47,544 nucleotides of DNA from SAR202 cluster bacterium (lineage in GTDB: Bacteria > Chloroflexota > Dehalococcoidia > Lucifugimonadales > GCA-2712585): contig VGZZ01000016.1 of the NCBI GenBank assembly GCA_016872285.1, positions 1 to 47,544 of the forward strand. The letters are read 5' to 3'. A model generated the notes under the pieces. That model saw only the letters and a program-made list of their open reading frames with translations. It had not been told where the DNA came from and searched no databases. Below, one piece after another: positions 31,723-39,900 of this stretch; position 1 is the stretch's first letter; each line of letters begins with the position of its first letter. A program made the position numbers and the translations under genes.

Positions 31723-32808
31723 TTAGCTGGCGCCTATGCCGCTCTTGCTTACCGCGCCGGTCTTAATGAGCGTGAGCCAGTCCCTCGGATTGCCGATGGC
31801 GTTGAATATGGTGGCGGACTCAAAGCCGCAGTGCATCATGCAGTTTGCGCACCGCGGGTCCTTCCCCACGCCGTACTTTTCCCAGACCTCTTCCTTCATG
31901 ACCTCCGACACATTTTTAACGTGCGCGTCGGCAAGGGGATAGCACGGAAGCCGCCAACCTTCGACGGTGTAGGTTGGATTGGAGTAGGCGGTGCACTGGT
32001 ATTCCCGCTCTCCTCTCAAGAAGTTGAGGTATAGAGGGTTGTTATAGAACCGGATATCCTTGGTCTTCTCCGGGTCCAGGATCTTCTTAAAGACTGTCTT
32101 GGATTCCTCGCGCAGCAGGAACTGCTCCCGATCGCTTATCGACTGATAGTCATATCCAGGCGACACCATGCAGCCCTCAACACCCATGGCGGTGAGCATT
32201 CGGAACATCTCGTGCAGGTCATCAACGTCGCTGCCGCGAAAGATTGTCGTGTTGGTGCAAACTCGATAACCCTCCTCCAGCGCCAGCTTAATACCATCCA
32301 CGGCTTTCTTGAACACGCCCTTCCTAGCAACTGACTCGTCGTGCTTCTCCTCCATTCCGTCCATGTGGATGACCCAGCAGAAGTACTTGGACGGCCTTAT
32401 CTTTTTTATCACCCGTTCCATCAGCAGGCCGTTGGAACAGCAGTAGACGAAATACTTTCGATTTACCAGCTCGTTTATGATCTCGTGGATCTGAGGATGT
32501 ATGGTGGGCTCCCCGCCGGCGATGGATATAATCGGGGCTCCCGACTGTTCCGCCGCCCTTATAGCCTCCTCCACCGGCATCATCTTGCTCATCACGGCCT
32601 TATATTCTCGGATGCGGCCGCATCCTACACAGGAGAGGTTGCACATCTCCAGAGGCTCCAACATAGTTACCAGGGGAAAGCGCCTTCGCCCCTTAAGTTT
32701 CTGACTCAGCATATAGGAAGCAAGACGGAGGGAAAGCTCCATGGGCCTCTTTGAAGGCCTAATAGTCCCTGTTCCAAGGGCCCTTTTCTCCTCAGTTACA
32801 ACAGCCAC
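31723..32808 (-). CDS. hpnH: HpnH, radical SAM adenosylhopane synthase
   Basis: A 361-aa radical SAM protein. The cluster motif CNLSCVGC (C56, C60, C63; CxxxCxxC) follows LVTMLEPLEM. AGGEPTIHPQI is the SAM-binding GGE segment. The C-terminal part has further Cys (CTAYSNPTY, CYPLADAH, CANCMMHCG). HpnH attaches the 5'-deoxyadenosyl group of SAM to diploptene. Start is GTG at 32808, 9 nt after the prenyl synthase stop. It needs an Fe-S cluster, which the adjacent suf operon could supply. Confidence 0.93.
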   Translation of the reverse strand: MAVVTEEKRALGTGTIRPSKRPMELSLRLASYMLSQKLKGRRRFPLVTMLEPLEMCNLSCVGCGRIREYKAVMSKMMPVEEAIRAAEQSGAPIISIAGGEPTIHPQIHEIINELVNRKYFVYCCSNGLLMERVIKKIRPSKYFCWVIHMDGMEEKHDESVARKGVFKKAVDGIKLALEEGYRVCTNTTIFRGSDVDDLHEMFRMLTAMGVEGCMVSPGYDYQSISDREQFLLREESKTVFKKILDPEKTKDIRFYNNPLYLNFLRGEREYQCTAYSNPTYTVEGWRLPCYPLADAHVKNVSEVMKEEVWEKYGVGKDPRCANCMMHCGFESATIFNAIGNPRDWLTLIKTGAVSKSGIGAS

Positions 32809-32817
32809 GGTAACCCC

Positions 32818-33873
32818 CTAGTATTCTCGGTTTACCAAGAAATCGATTAATTCTTCGGCTTCCTGCTTTGCCCACGCATGGAGAGGCAAGCCTTCTAATG
32901 ACCGAAGTCCTGAGGAAGCCTCAGCTTCTATTAGTGATTGCGCTTGCCGGCGGGCCCCGCATTCCTCAAGAACCGCCAGCACATTCTCTACATCTCCCTC
33001 GCTTAAGGATTTTTTCTGATATATAGCAGCCATCTCATTGCGGGCCTTAGGCCTGGCGTTTTCCAAAGCGTAAACAATCGGGTAAGACTTCTTGCGTCGT
33101 CTGATGTCGTTTCCGGCTGACTTTCCTGTCTGGTGCTCGTATCCCCATATACCCAACATGTCGTCTTTGACTTGGAAAATTCTGCCTAAGCGGACTCCGT
33201 ATTCGATAAACGCCTCTTCGTGAGATGGGTCCTCGCTGCCCAGCAGGGCGCCGATCTGAACGCTGCAAGTAATCAAAGCCCCCGTCTTTCGCCGGATCAT
33301 ATCCAAATACTGGTTCTGGCTTATGGTCAAGTTATTTTCAAAGTCCAGGTCCATGCACTGGCCTTCTATCATTGCCAGGCTGCTTTCCACCAGGCTTTGC
33401 GAGACTCGGAGGGCCCTTTCCTGGGTAATCCCCTTCTCCTTTAGCCCCATGGCGGTTTGATAGGCAAGGCAGTGCATTGCGTCACCGGACACCAGGGCCT
33501 TTCCAGGTCCCCACAAGTACCAAACGGTTGGACGATGCCTCCGTTCAATATCACCGTCCTGAATGTCGTCATGTATAAGCGAGAAGTTGTGAATAAATTC
33601 CAGGGCCGCCGCGGCGGGCAGAGCCTTATTCCAGTCGCCGCCCAAAGCGTGGCATCCGAAAAGGCAAAGGGCAGGTCGCAGCGCCTTGCCTTGCCCTTCT
33701 GGCGTATCCAGCGCTTCACCCTGCTCATTCCTCCATCCCATGTGGTATTGCAGGACCCTGTCCATTTCAAAGCCTGTTTTGGGAAGCATAAAGTAAAGTT
33801 CCTGCTGCACCTGCGCTCCGTAACGAGTGAACAGGCCTGGCAGGGGCCGACGGGCAGTAGATGAAGGCGTCAT
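32818..33873 (-). CDS. Polyprenyl diphosphate synthase (IspA/GGPPS family)
   Basis: A 351-aa trans-prenyltransferase. The ATG at 33873 is chosen: a longer frame reaching 33978 would start inside a promoter (33969-33997). DDIQD, the first Asp-rich motif, is at 102-106 in LIHDDIQDGDIERRHRP; the second is the less usual DDMLG in FQVKDDMLGIWG. GKALRPALC carries the diphosphate-binding Lys/Arg. It makes farnesyl or geranylgeranyl diphosphate; as first gene of the hopanoid operon the likely product is farnesyl diphosphate for HpnD. Chain length cannot be settled by eye. Confidence 0.88.
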   Translation of the reverse strand: MTPSSTARRPLPGLFTRYGAQVQQELYFMLPKTGFEMDRVLQYHMGWRNEQGEALDTPEGQGKALRPALCLFGCHALGGDWNKALPAAAALEFIHNFSLIHDDIQDGDIERRHRPTVWYLWGPGKALVSGDAMHCLAYQTAMGLKEKGITQERALRVSQSLVESSLAMIEGQCMDLDFENNLTISQNQYLDMIRRKTGALITCSVQIGALLGSEDPSHEEAFIEYGVRLGRIFQVKDDMLGIWGYEHQTGKSAGNDIRRRKKSYPIVYALENARPKARNEMAAIYQKKSLSEGDVENVLAVLEECGARRQAQSLIEAEASSGLRSLEGLPLHAWAKQEAEELIDFLVNREY

Positions 33874-33947
33874 AAGGTTGAAGTTTACCTGAGATTCTCT
33901 GTGAGCGACCGCATATCTCCGGGTTGAAGGTCTTAATGCTAGAGATA

Positions 33948-33962
33948 CATCGTAATACGATG
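33948..33962. promoter_or_regulatory. 15-bp palindrome at the hopanoid operon start site
   Basis: CATCGTAATACGATG: two perfect 7-bp arms around a central A. It begins at the predicted transcription start (about 33962) and extends downstream, the usual position for a repressor operator. The regulator is not in the window. Confidence 0.5.
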
Positions 33963-33968
33963 CCCGAA

Positions 33969-33997
33969 ATCCTAACAAAGCCTACTCGCAGTGTCAA
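33969..33997 (-). promoter_or_regulatory. Promoter of the hopanoid operon
   Basis: On the minus strand TTGACA (33997-33992), 17-nt spacer, TAGGAT (33974-33969). Close to the sigma-70 consensus, about 90 nt upstream of the prenyl synthase ATG. Confidence 0.7.
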
Positions 33998-34196
33998 TAC
34001 AAATCAAATGTGATAATAGTCTCATTACTGCCGCAGAGCTTTACATCCAGGACCGCCGCGAGGTGACATTCTTGGAAGCCTGCTTTGAAGAGCCTCAGCC
34101 GTAAAAGACTAGATTAAAATCTCGAGTCGGTGCACAGAACTTGTTGGATGCTACACTGTACAGCCTAACCCCCAATTTGAGGTAAGATTAGCGCAC

Positions 34197-36236
34197 ATGG
34201 TTCCTCCTGATAGTATCTTTGGTTCTATAAATACCTGGGTGGGCGTTTATCTAGCCCTTGCCGCCGCTCTGGCAGCCTCAGGCCATTTCCTGTACCACCG
34301 CGTAATCAAACTTATCCTCCTTGGCCGAAGGGACCTGCGATTCGACCAGCCCCTCAAACGTCTTTTTAACTTCCTGCTCATCACTCCCGGCCAGAAAAAA
34401 GTCCTTCAGCGGTTCTCGCTTAAAGATAAGTCGGGCCTGGGTCACGTTATCATCTTCTATGGCTTCCTTTCCTTCCTTCTCAGCTACGTCATCTTCATCT
34501 TTGGCGATTCCGTTTGGCGGGACTTCTCCAAAACCCTGCTGACTGAGACCGGCGCCCAGGTCTACGCCATGTACCTTGACATAATGGCTGGCGCTATATT
34601 ATTCGCCTTGGCCTGGGCTTTCCTACGTCGATGGGTGGCCAAGCCCCACCGGCTCAGCTTTGACCTCACCAGGGCCAAGGACGCCGTTATAATAGTCGCC
34701 CTCATCGCCACCCTAATGGTATCTACCCTTCTGACTGAGGCCTTTTACGTCGCCAAGGGTGGAGTTGGCCCGGAGTCCAAGGTTATCATAGGCGGCGCCA
34801 TAGGCGATTGGTTCGTTGATTTGGGTATAGGCTTCCATACCGCCAATACTTTCCACGGTCTCTTCTGGTGGCTCCATCTGCTGACTATTCTGGGCTTCGG
34901 CATATATATCCAATTCTCGAAGCATATGCATATGATGGCAGCCCCGGTAAACTCGTTCTTTAAGTCTCTCAAGCCTTCGAGTGTGATGGATCCTATCGAC
35001 CTGGAAAAAGCCGAGCATTTCGGCGCAGGCAGAGTCCAAGACCTCACCTGGAAGCAGCTCCTGGACGGCTACGCCTGCGCCGTCTGCGGCCGATGCACCG
35101 CGTCATGCCCGGCCCACCTGACAGGCAAGGTCCTTTCGCCCATGCATATCGTTGAGAACACTAAAGATTACTTATTGGAGTTCGGACCTGTAGTAGCCAG
35201 GGGACAGGAGCCGCCAGCCGACAAACCTCTCATTGGGCATGCTGTGTCGGAAGAAGCCATCTGGGACTGTGTTACCTGCGGCGCATGCATGGAGGAGTGC
35301 CCGGTACAGGTGGAGCACGTGCCCACGATTATGGACATGCGCCGCAATCTGGTGCTCGAGCAGTCCAAGCTGCCCCCCACGGCTATGGACGCCCTTATGA
35401 GCATGGAGCAGCGAGGCCATCCGTGGCGCGGCAGCCAGTTCTCTCGTATTGACTGGGCCAAGGGCCTTGATGTTAAGACCATCGCGGAAAAGCCGAGTGC
35501 TGAAGTCCTTTTCTGGGTGGGCTGCACCGCCGCTCTAGAGCAGAAAAGCCAGCGCATCGCCCGCGCGATGGCGAGGGTACTCCTTCGCGCCGGCATTGAC
35601 TTCGCCATCCTCGGCGACGAGGAGCGTTGTACCGGCGACCCGGCCCGTCGAATGGGCAACGAGTATCTTTTTCAGACTCTGGCCGCCCAGAACGTTGCTG
35701 CGTTCCAGAAATATAGCGTCAAAACGGTGGTGACTACTTGTCCTCACTGCTTCAATACCCTCCGCAATGAGTACCCTCAACTTGGACTCTCATCTAATGT
35801 TCAGGTGCTTCATTACACCCAGTTTGTTGACAGTCTGATAAAGGACGGCAAACTCAAGCCCGTCAAAGCCATCAACGAGACCGTTGCTTACCACGACTCC
35901 TGCTATTTAGGCCGGCATAACGGGATTTATGACCAGCCGCGCGACATCGCGAAAGCCATTCCAGGCTTAAAACTGGTGGAGATGGGGGAACGATGCCGTG
36001 AGCGGGGCTTCTGCTGCGGCGCCGGCGGCGGGCATCTATGGATTGAACAGAGCCGGGGCACGCGCATCAACCACGCCCGCACTGAACACTTTCTCGCTAC
36101 GGGGGCTAAGACAGTGGGAGTCTCATGCCCTTACTGCCTTCAGATGCTTGAAGAGGGCGTTGAGTCAAAAGGCAAGTCGGGCGAGAGGAAGGTCCGTGAC
36201 GTTCTGGAGCTCCTGGCAGACAGTGTGGAGGGTTAG
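34197..36236 (+). CDS. Membrane Fe-S/CCG oxidoreductase, ETF:menaquinone oxidoreductase-like
   Basis: A 679-aa fusion. Residues 1-245 hold five or so membrane segments (about 15-35, 83-103, 122-142, 163-183, 220-240) resembling the cytochrome b-like NarI domain, with His residues for heme. A 4Fe-4S dicluster domain follows: C294/297/300/304 and C358/361/364/368. The C-terminal half has two CCG domains (TTCPHCFNTL, SCYLGRHN, GFCCGAGGGH, SCPYC). The same architecture occurs in EMO/EtfD, which passes electrons from ETF to menaquinone during fatty-acid oxidation, and more distantly in HdrDE. Acyl-CoA genes lie downstream. An alternative is another thiol/disulfide or lactate-type reductase. Confidence 0.8.
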   Translation: MVPPDSIFGSINTWVGVYLALAAALAASGHFLYHRVIKLILLGRRDLRFDQPLKRLFNFLLITPGQKKVLQRFSLKDKSGLGHVIIFYGFLSFLLSYVIFIFGDSVWRDFSKTLLTETGAQVYAMYLDIMAGAILFALAWAFLRRWVAKPHRLSFDLTRAKDAVIIVALIATLMVSTLLTEAFYVAKGGVGPESKVIIGGAIGDWFVDLGIGFHTANTFHGLFWWLHLLTILGFGIYIQFSKHMHMMAAPVNSFFKSLKPSSVMDPIDLEKAEHFGAGRVQDLTWKQLLDGYACAVCGRCTASCPAHLTGKVLSPMHIVENTKDYLLEFGPVVARGQEPPADKPLIGHAVSEEAIWDCVTCGACMEECPVQVEHVPTIMDMRRNLVLEQSKLPPTAMDALMSMEQRGHPWRGSQFSRIDWAKGLDVKTIAEKPSAEVLFWVGCTAALEQKSQRIARAMARVLLRAGIDFAILGDEERCTGDPARRMGNEYLFQTLAAQNVAAFQKYSVKTVVTTCPHCFNTLRNEYPQLGLSSNVQVLHYTQFVDSLIKDGKLKPVKAINETVAYHDSCYLGRHNGIYDQPRDIAKAIPGLKLVEMGERCRERGFCCGAGGGHLWIEQSRGTRINHARTEHFLATGAKTVGVSCPYCLQMLEEGVESKGKSGERKVRDVLELLADSVEG

Positions 36237-36280
36237 GGCTAACCCGCGGTTTAATTAGTAAGCTTCGAATTATCGACTCG

Positions 36281-36502
36281 CTATTCTATAGACCTGGCAT
36301 GAGCTATTTCACGGCGTCCTATGGATCGAACGTCAAGTGACTTTACTGAAACCACTACTACTGTTTCACCGTCTAAAGCTGTAAATTCAACTTCATAACC
36401 TTTGGCGCCGTGACTTAGTACTACTGTCCCGACGTCTCCCCTCTTCAGCCTGTGTTCAGGCAAGTCAATATTTAAGACTACTATATCTAAGTCTCTAATC
36501 AT
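36281..36502 (-). CDS. DUF4926-like small protein
   Basis: A 73-aa protein opening MIRDLDIVVLNIDLPEHRLK and then RGDVGTVVLSHGAKGYEVEF, the short beta-barrel pattern of DUF4926, a family annotated beside DUF6883 proteins and sometimes toxins. It has GGAGGAGC upstream and an ATGA overlap with the preceding gene, so the two are translated together. It may be an antitoxin or immunity-like partner; this is inference from layout. Confidence 0.7.
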   Translation of the reverse strand: MIRDLDIVVLNIDLPEHRLKRGDVGTVVLSHGAKGYEVEFTALDGETVVVVSVKSLDVRSIGRREIAHARSIE

Positions 36503-36846
36503 CTTTTGCTCCTCCGCAGAGGATATGCGGTTACTAACCTGGGTACGATGCTACCCGAATCTATAAACCACACCACGCGTACTACAGGATTTCTGCTATC
36601 GGGAGTTTTAATTCTACTCTCAATAGTGGACCTCATTCCAAAGACGGATTCTTCTGTGAGAGCTACATCATGTTCCTTTGCATGCTGCAAGAGAGCGCTT
36701 GCGAGGGTTTCTATTGAATTAGATGAAAAGCCAAACTGCTCAAAGAAGACCGCCTTGTGGCGGCCATAGGAGTGAGAACGAGAGAGAAGATAGTCAGCTA
36801 GCTTGGAATCAGGAACTTCTGCATTGTTTAAATTGGGCAACTTCAT
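36499..36846 (-). CDS. DUF6883-like protein
   Basis: A 115-aa protein beginning MKLPNLNNAEVPDSKLADYL and continuing LSRSHSYGRHKAVFFEQFGF, matching the DUF6883 pattern (PN...A.V...KL.DYLL...H..GR.KA.FF...G). The ATG at 36846 overlaps the kinase stop (ATGA); a longer frame to 37077 would lie inside the kinase gene. The end, WFIDSGSIVPRLVTAYPL, is also family-typical. Function is unknown; some relatives are fused to phage-like or toxin-like domains. Confidence 0.72.
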   Translation of the reverse strand: MKLPNLNNAEVPDSKLADYLLSRSHSYGRHKAVFFEQFGFSSNSIETLASALLQHAKEHDVALTEESVFGMRSTIESRIKTPDSRNPVVRVVWFIDSGSIVPRLVTAYPLRRSKR

Positions 36847-37514
36847 AGCTTTGTAACTAGCCCTACCACCTCCCTCACCGCTGCCTTCAAATCCACATTC
36901 ACCACTACCGGTACTCCGTATTTCTGGGCCTGGGCCAGAAGCTCCTCCTGAAGTATAAACATCCGCTTCAAGTCGTAATCTGATAAGTGGCGCAGCCTGT
37001 GGTTTGGGCTCAGCGCTCGCTTCTTCAACTCCTCCCGGTCTGGCACATCCAATACAACCATCAGGTCCGCTCCCCACTCCTTATAGTCGACTACGCCGGG
37101 CACAAAATGACTCCCTTCCAGCACCATTCCTATTCCCTCTCGCTTCGCCCTCTGGGTGCAAGACCGCATCACCGGCTTCATCAATTCCGCCTGGGCTACG
37201 CACCCTCTCAGTATTCTCTCGGGCGTAATTGGGCCTCTTTTCTCATCAAGTTCCGCATACGCAGTGAAGGAGTGGCTCCGGATAAGCCGCGCTTGCGGTT
37301 CGGTCAAAAAAGGCTCCATCGCTGCCCTCATGAAGCCTGTGCTCAGATGATGTGTAAGGCCTAACTCTTCAGTAAGCGCTGAGGCGAGCGTAGTCTTTCC
37401 GACGCCGGGTACCCCCTCTAGAATGATAATCAGAGATGACTGCTGACTCTCCACCTTGTACAACTTGCCTTCATCTTTCACTGAATAAGTATTCCTTAAT
37501 CCAGGCAAAATCAC
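36843..37514 (-). CDS. P-loop kinase, 2-phosphoglycerate kinase/zeta-toxin-like
   Basis: Up to 223 aa. EGVPGVGKTTLASAL with the Walker A at 34-42, LSTGFMRAAMEPFL after it, VLEGSHFVPGVVDYKEW in the middle and NHRLRHLSDYDLKRM near the end resemble archaeal 2-phosphoglycerate kinases and related nucleotide kinases. Start is uncertain: GTG 37514 lies at the predicted transcription start of a TTGGCT-N17-TAGTAT promoter, so it would be leaderless; GTG 37481 with AAGGA upstream is an alternative that keeps the P-loop. Overlaps the DUF6883-like gene by ATGA. Substrate not determinable. Confidence 0.75.
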   Translation of the reverse strand: MILPGLRNTYSVKDEGKLYKVESQQSSLIIILEGVPGVGKTTLASALTEELGLTHHLSTGFMRAAMEPFLTEPQARLIRSHSFTAYAELDEKRGPITPERILRGCVAQAELMKPVMRSCTQRAKREGIGMVLEGSHFVPGVVDYKEWGADLMVVLDVPDREELKKRALSPNHRLRHLSDYDLKRMFILQEELLAQAQKYGVPVVVNVDLKAAVREVVGLVTKL

Positions 37515-37518
37515 CGCT

Positions 37519-37547
37519 ATACTATCGGCAGATAATATCTAAGCCAA
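37519..37547 (-). promoter_or_regulatory. Promoter of the kinase/DUF6883/DUF4926 cassette
   Basis: TTGGCT (37547-37542), 17-nt spacer, TAGTAT (37524-37519) on the minus strand. Start of transcription expected near 37512. Confidence 0.5.
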
Positions 37548-37552
37548 GTAAG

Positions 37553-39130
37553 TTAAGCAGCATCCTCTATGGGGTAGCAGTATTTCTCCCTCAGCACCCT
37601 TTTAAGCACTTTGCCCAAAGCGTTCCGGGGTAGCTCTTCGACAAACACCACCGACTCGGGCCGTTTGAAGCTGGCCAGCCTTTGATGGCAATACTCGATG
37701 AGTTCGATTTCTGAGCAGGCAGCCCCACCTTTCTTTACCACCAGGGCCCTGACCCTTTCACTCCAATCAATGTCCGGCACCCCGATGATGGCTGCGTCAT
37801 CTACGGCGGGATGGGACATCAGGGCTTGCTCTACTTCCTCCGGCGATATCATCTCGCCACCCCGTTTAATAAAGTCTTTTGATCTGCCTGACAGGTACAG
37901 ATAACCGTCCTCGTCCATATACCCTAGGTCCCCAGTGAATAGCCAGCCCCCATGGAAAGCCCCCTTGGTCGCCTGCTCGTTTCTCCAATACCCTTGCATA
38001 ATACGAGACCCCCTCGCCGCTACCTCGCCTACCTGTCCTGAAGGCAGCGGCAGTCCCTCCTCGTCCATCACCGCCACCTCGACGTCCGGTAGGGCCTTAC
38101 CGACGGAAGTAAGTCGTTTCAGTTTCTTTTCGATGGCTTCCGGCGAGCCCGAAAGCTCATGGTCTTCCGGCGGAAGCATAGTGATGGTCGAAGCGGTCTC
38201 AGTCTGGCCGAAGGCATTGATGAACCGCACTCCGGGCATGGCTTTAATCGCCTTCTTAATCACTTCCACCGGCATGGGCGCAGCGCCGTAGGTGATAATC
38301 TTAAGACTCGACAGGTCATAGTCATTGAACTTGGCGTGTTCGACGACCTGCTTGAGCATAGTCGGGACGACACCTGCCCGGGTTGCGCGCTCCGACTGCG
38401 CCAGTTCCATCCATGTTTCCGCGTCGAACTGCCGCATTAACACCGTAGTGCGTCCGCCGTACACCGAAGCCAATGCGCCTTGCATGCCTGCAATGTGATA
38501 CATAGGCACGCACAACAGATTGCGCTCTTCAGCCGACTCTGGGTCCGGCGGTTCAACGCTGGAGAGCATGTATGAGCTGAAGCTCTCGTGACTCAGCATT
38601 ACCGCCTTTGGTGTGCCGGTGGTGCCTGCCGTAAATAGCAGCAAAGTTGTGTCCGAGTCTTGAGCCGTTGGAAAGTGACGCTCCTCTGCCGAGGAGGCTC
38701 CGATAACATCATCGTAGAACACCCACTGGCCGCCGTTTCGCTCTTCCACCGTAATCACGTAATCTGCTGGGCATGAATCCTTGAGAGCATCCTTGGCGGT
38801 GGTGAAGTAGCGCTTGCCGACAAAAAGCACAGTCGGCTCGCAGATGTTGAGCATGTGGGCCATTTCGTCAGACTTTGCCCGATAATTGAACGGCACAAAG
38901 ATCGCGTCCAACCTGGCGCAGGCGAAATAGGCTTCCAGCATTGCAGGCGTGTTTACGTCCATCATCGCCACACGGTCACCGCGGCCAATCCCCATGTCGG
39001 CCAGGGCGTTGGCCAGTCGATTGCTTCGCTCCTGAAGATGGGCAAAAGTTGTGCGGTTGCCCTCGAAGACAATAGCCTCGCGCTCAGGCACAATAGCCGC
39101 CGCAATGGAAAGGAATTCGTTGCTATTCAC
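37553..39130 (-). CDS. Acyl-CoA synthetase (AMP-forming)
   Basis: A 525-aa adenylate-forming enzyme. The ATP-binding TAGTTGTPK is at 167-175, GDLGYMDEDGYLYLSGRSKD and FIKRGGEMISPEEVE mark the hinge, and K507 in LGKVLKR is the catalytic lysine of the C-terminal domain. It activates a carboxylic acid to acyl-AMP and then acyl-CoA, most like medium/long-chain acyl-CoA ligases. Start is GTG 39130. It lies 40 nt after the second enoyl-CoA hydratase, so the three probably form one fatty-acid or aromatic-acid oxidation unit. Confidence 0.9.
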   Translation of the reverse strand: MNSNEFLSIAAAIVPEREAIVFEGNRTTFAHLQERSNRLANALADMGIGRGDRVAMMDVNTPAMLEAYFACARLDAIFVPFNYRAKSDEMAHMLNICEPTVLFVGKRYFTTAKDALKDSCPADYVITVEERNGGQWVFYDDVIGASSAEERHFPTAQDSDTTLLLFTAGTTGTPKAVMLSHESFSSYMLSSVEPPDPESAEERNLLCVPMYHIAGMQGALASVYGGRTTVLMRQFDAETWMELAQSERATRAGVVPTMLKQVVEHAKFNDYDLSSLKIITYGAAPMPVEVIKKAIKAMPGVRFINAFGQTETASTITMLPPEDHELSGSPEAIEKKLKRLTSVGKALPDVEVAVMDEEGLPLPSGQVGEVAARGSRIMQGYWRNEQATKGAFHGGWLFTGDLGYMDEDGYLYLSGRSKDFIKRGGEMISPEEVEQALMSHPAVDDAAIIGVPDIDWSERVRALVVKKGGAACSEIELIEYCHQRLASFKRPESVVFVEELPRNALGKVLKRVLREKYCYPIEDAA

Positions 39131-39170
39131 GGATAACTCTTCTAGGAAGCTTCACAGAGATTATATAGGT

Positions 39171-39899
39171 CTATGACGGCTGGGTGGTGAGCAGCTTCAA
39201 AGCCAGACGCCTTTCTAACTCTAGCGACCTGTCCAATGGCAAATCTGCGCCTCGATGAATTGCCTCTTTCAGACCAGCTGCCGCTTTAGAGTCTAGGGAG
39301 GCTAACCTGTCAGCCAGGTTTAAAGTTTCGGCTTGCAGCGATTTGACGGACACCACTTTTGTGGCTAGCCCAAGTTTTGAAGCCTCTTCAGCTCCAACCA
39401 CGTGACCCGTCAGCAGAAGCTCTAGCGCCGGCGCAAGGCCGATGGCCCGTGAAATAGTCTGAGTGCCGCCGGCCGCGGGAATGAGGCCAAGATGGGTTTC
39501 AGGCATTGAGAACTTAGCATCATAAGATACAATCCGAATATCGCATAACATCGCCATCTCCAGCCCGCTGCCAATGCAGTGACCGTGAATAGAGGCTATC
39601 AATGGTTTAGCCATATCTAGGAATAATCCCCAGATATCCCTTTCCCATCGGACCTCACGCGCGACTGATAATGATGGGGCCGCGCCAAACTCGGTAAGGT
39701 CCGCGCCGGCGCAGAAATCGAAGCCTGCTCCGTTCAAGACAACACATTTTACGTCGGTGTCGTCACGTACAGCCTCCAGCGCCTGCCACAGGTCGTCACG
39801 CATCCTGGTATCAAAAGCGTTCCGAATCTGGGGGCGATTTAGGGTGATAGTGGCGACATGCCCGTCCTTCAAATAGAGAATAGTGTCGAAAGCTTCCAA
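39171..39899 (-). CDS. Enoyl-CoA hydratase/isomerase (copy 2)
   Basis: A 242-aa crotonase. TTG start at 39899, 1 nt after the upstream stop, implying translational coupling. Both catalytic Glu of crotonases are present: GSGLEMAMLCD (E144 equivalent) and SMPETHLGLIPAAGGTQ (E164 equivalent). The oxyanion-hole segment is GAGFDFCAGADL. It should hydrate trans-2-enoyl-CoA. The gene sits between the other crotonase and the acyl-CoA synthetase. Confidence 0.9.
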   Translation of the reverse strand: MEAFDTILYLKDGHVATITLNRPQIRNAFDTRMRDDLWQALEAVRDDTDVKCVVLNGAGFDFCAGADLTEFGAAPSLSVAREVRWERDIWGLFLDMAKPLIASIHGHCIGSGLEMAMLCDIRIVSYDAKFSMPETHLGLIPAAGGTQTISRAIGLAPALELLLTGHVVGAEEASKLGLATKVVSVKSLQAETLNLADRLASLDSKAAAGLKEAIHRGADLPLDRSLELERRLALKLLTTQPS

Positions 39900-39900
39900 C

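Larger units (their letters stand above)
33874..34196. other. Divergent intergenic region
   Basis: Holds the leader, operator and promoter of the hopanoid operon on the minus side and about 200 nt upstream of the plus-strand oxidoreductase. No further gene or repeat is seen. A TAAGAT at 34183-34188 lies 8 nt before the ATG at 34197, so that gene may also have a very short leader, but no good -35 box accompanies it. Confidence 0.5.

Noticed and set aside
33874-33978. Longer N-terminus for the prenyl diphosphate synthase
   Set aside because: Would begin inside the promoter and upstream of the predicted transcript start; the ATG at 33873 fits the family better.
36847-37077. Longer N-terminus for the DUF6883-like protein
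   Set aside because: It would lie wholly inside the kinase gene; the ATGA overlap start at 36846 matches the family's first residues.
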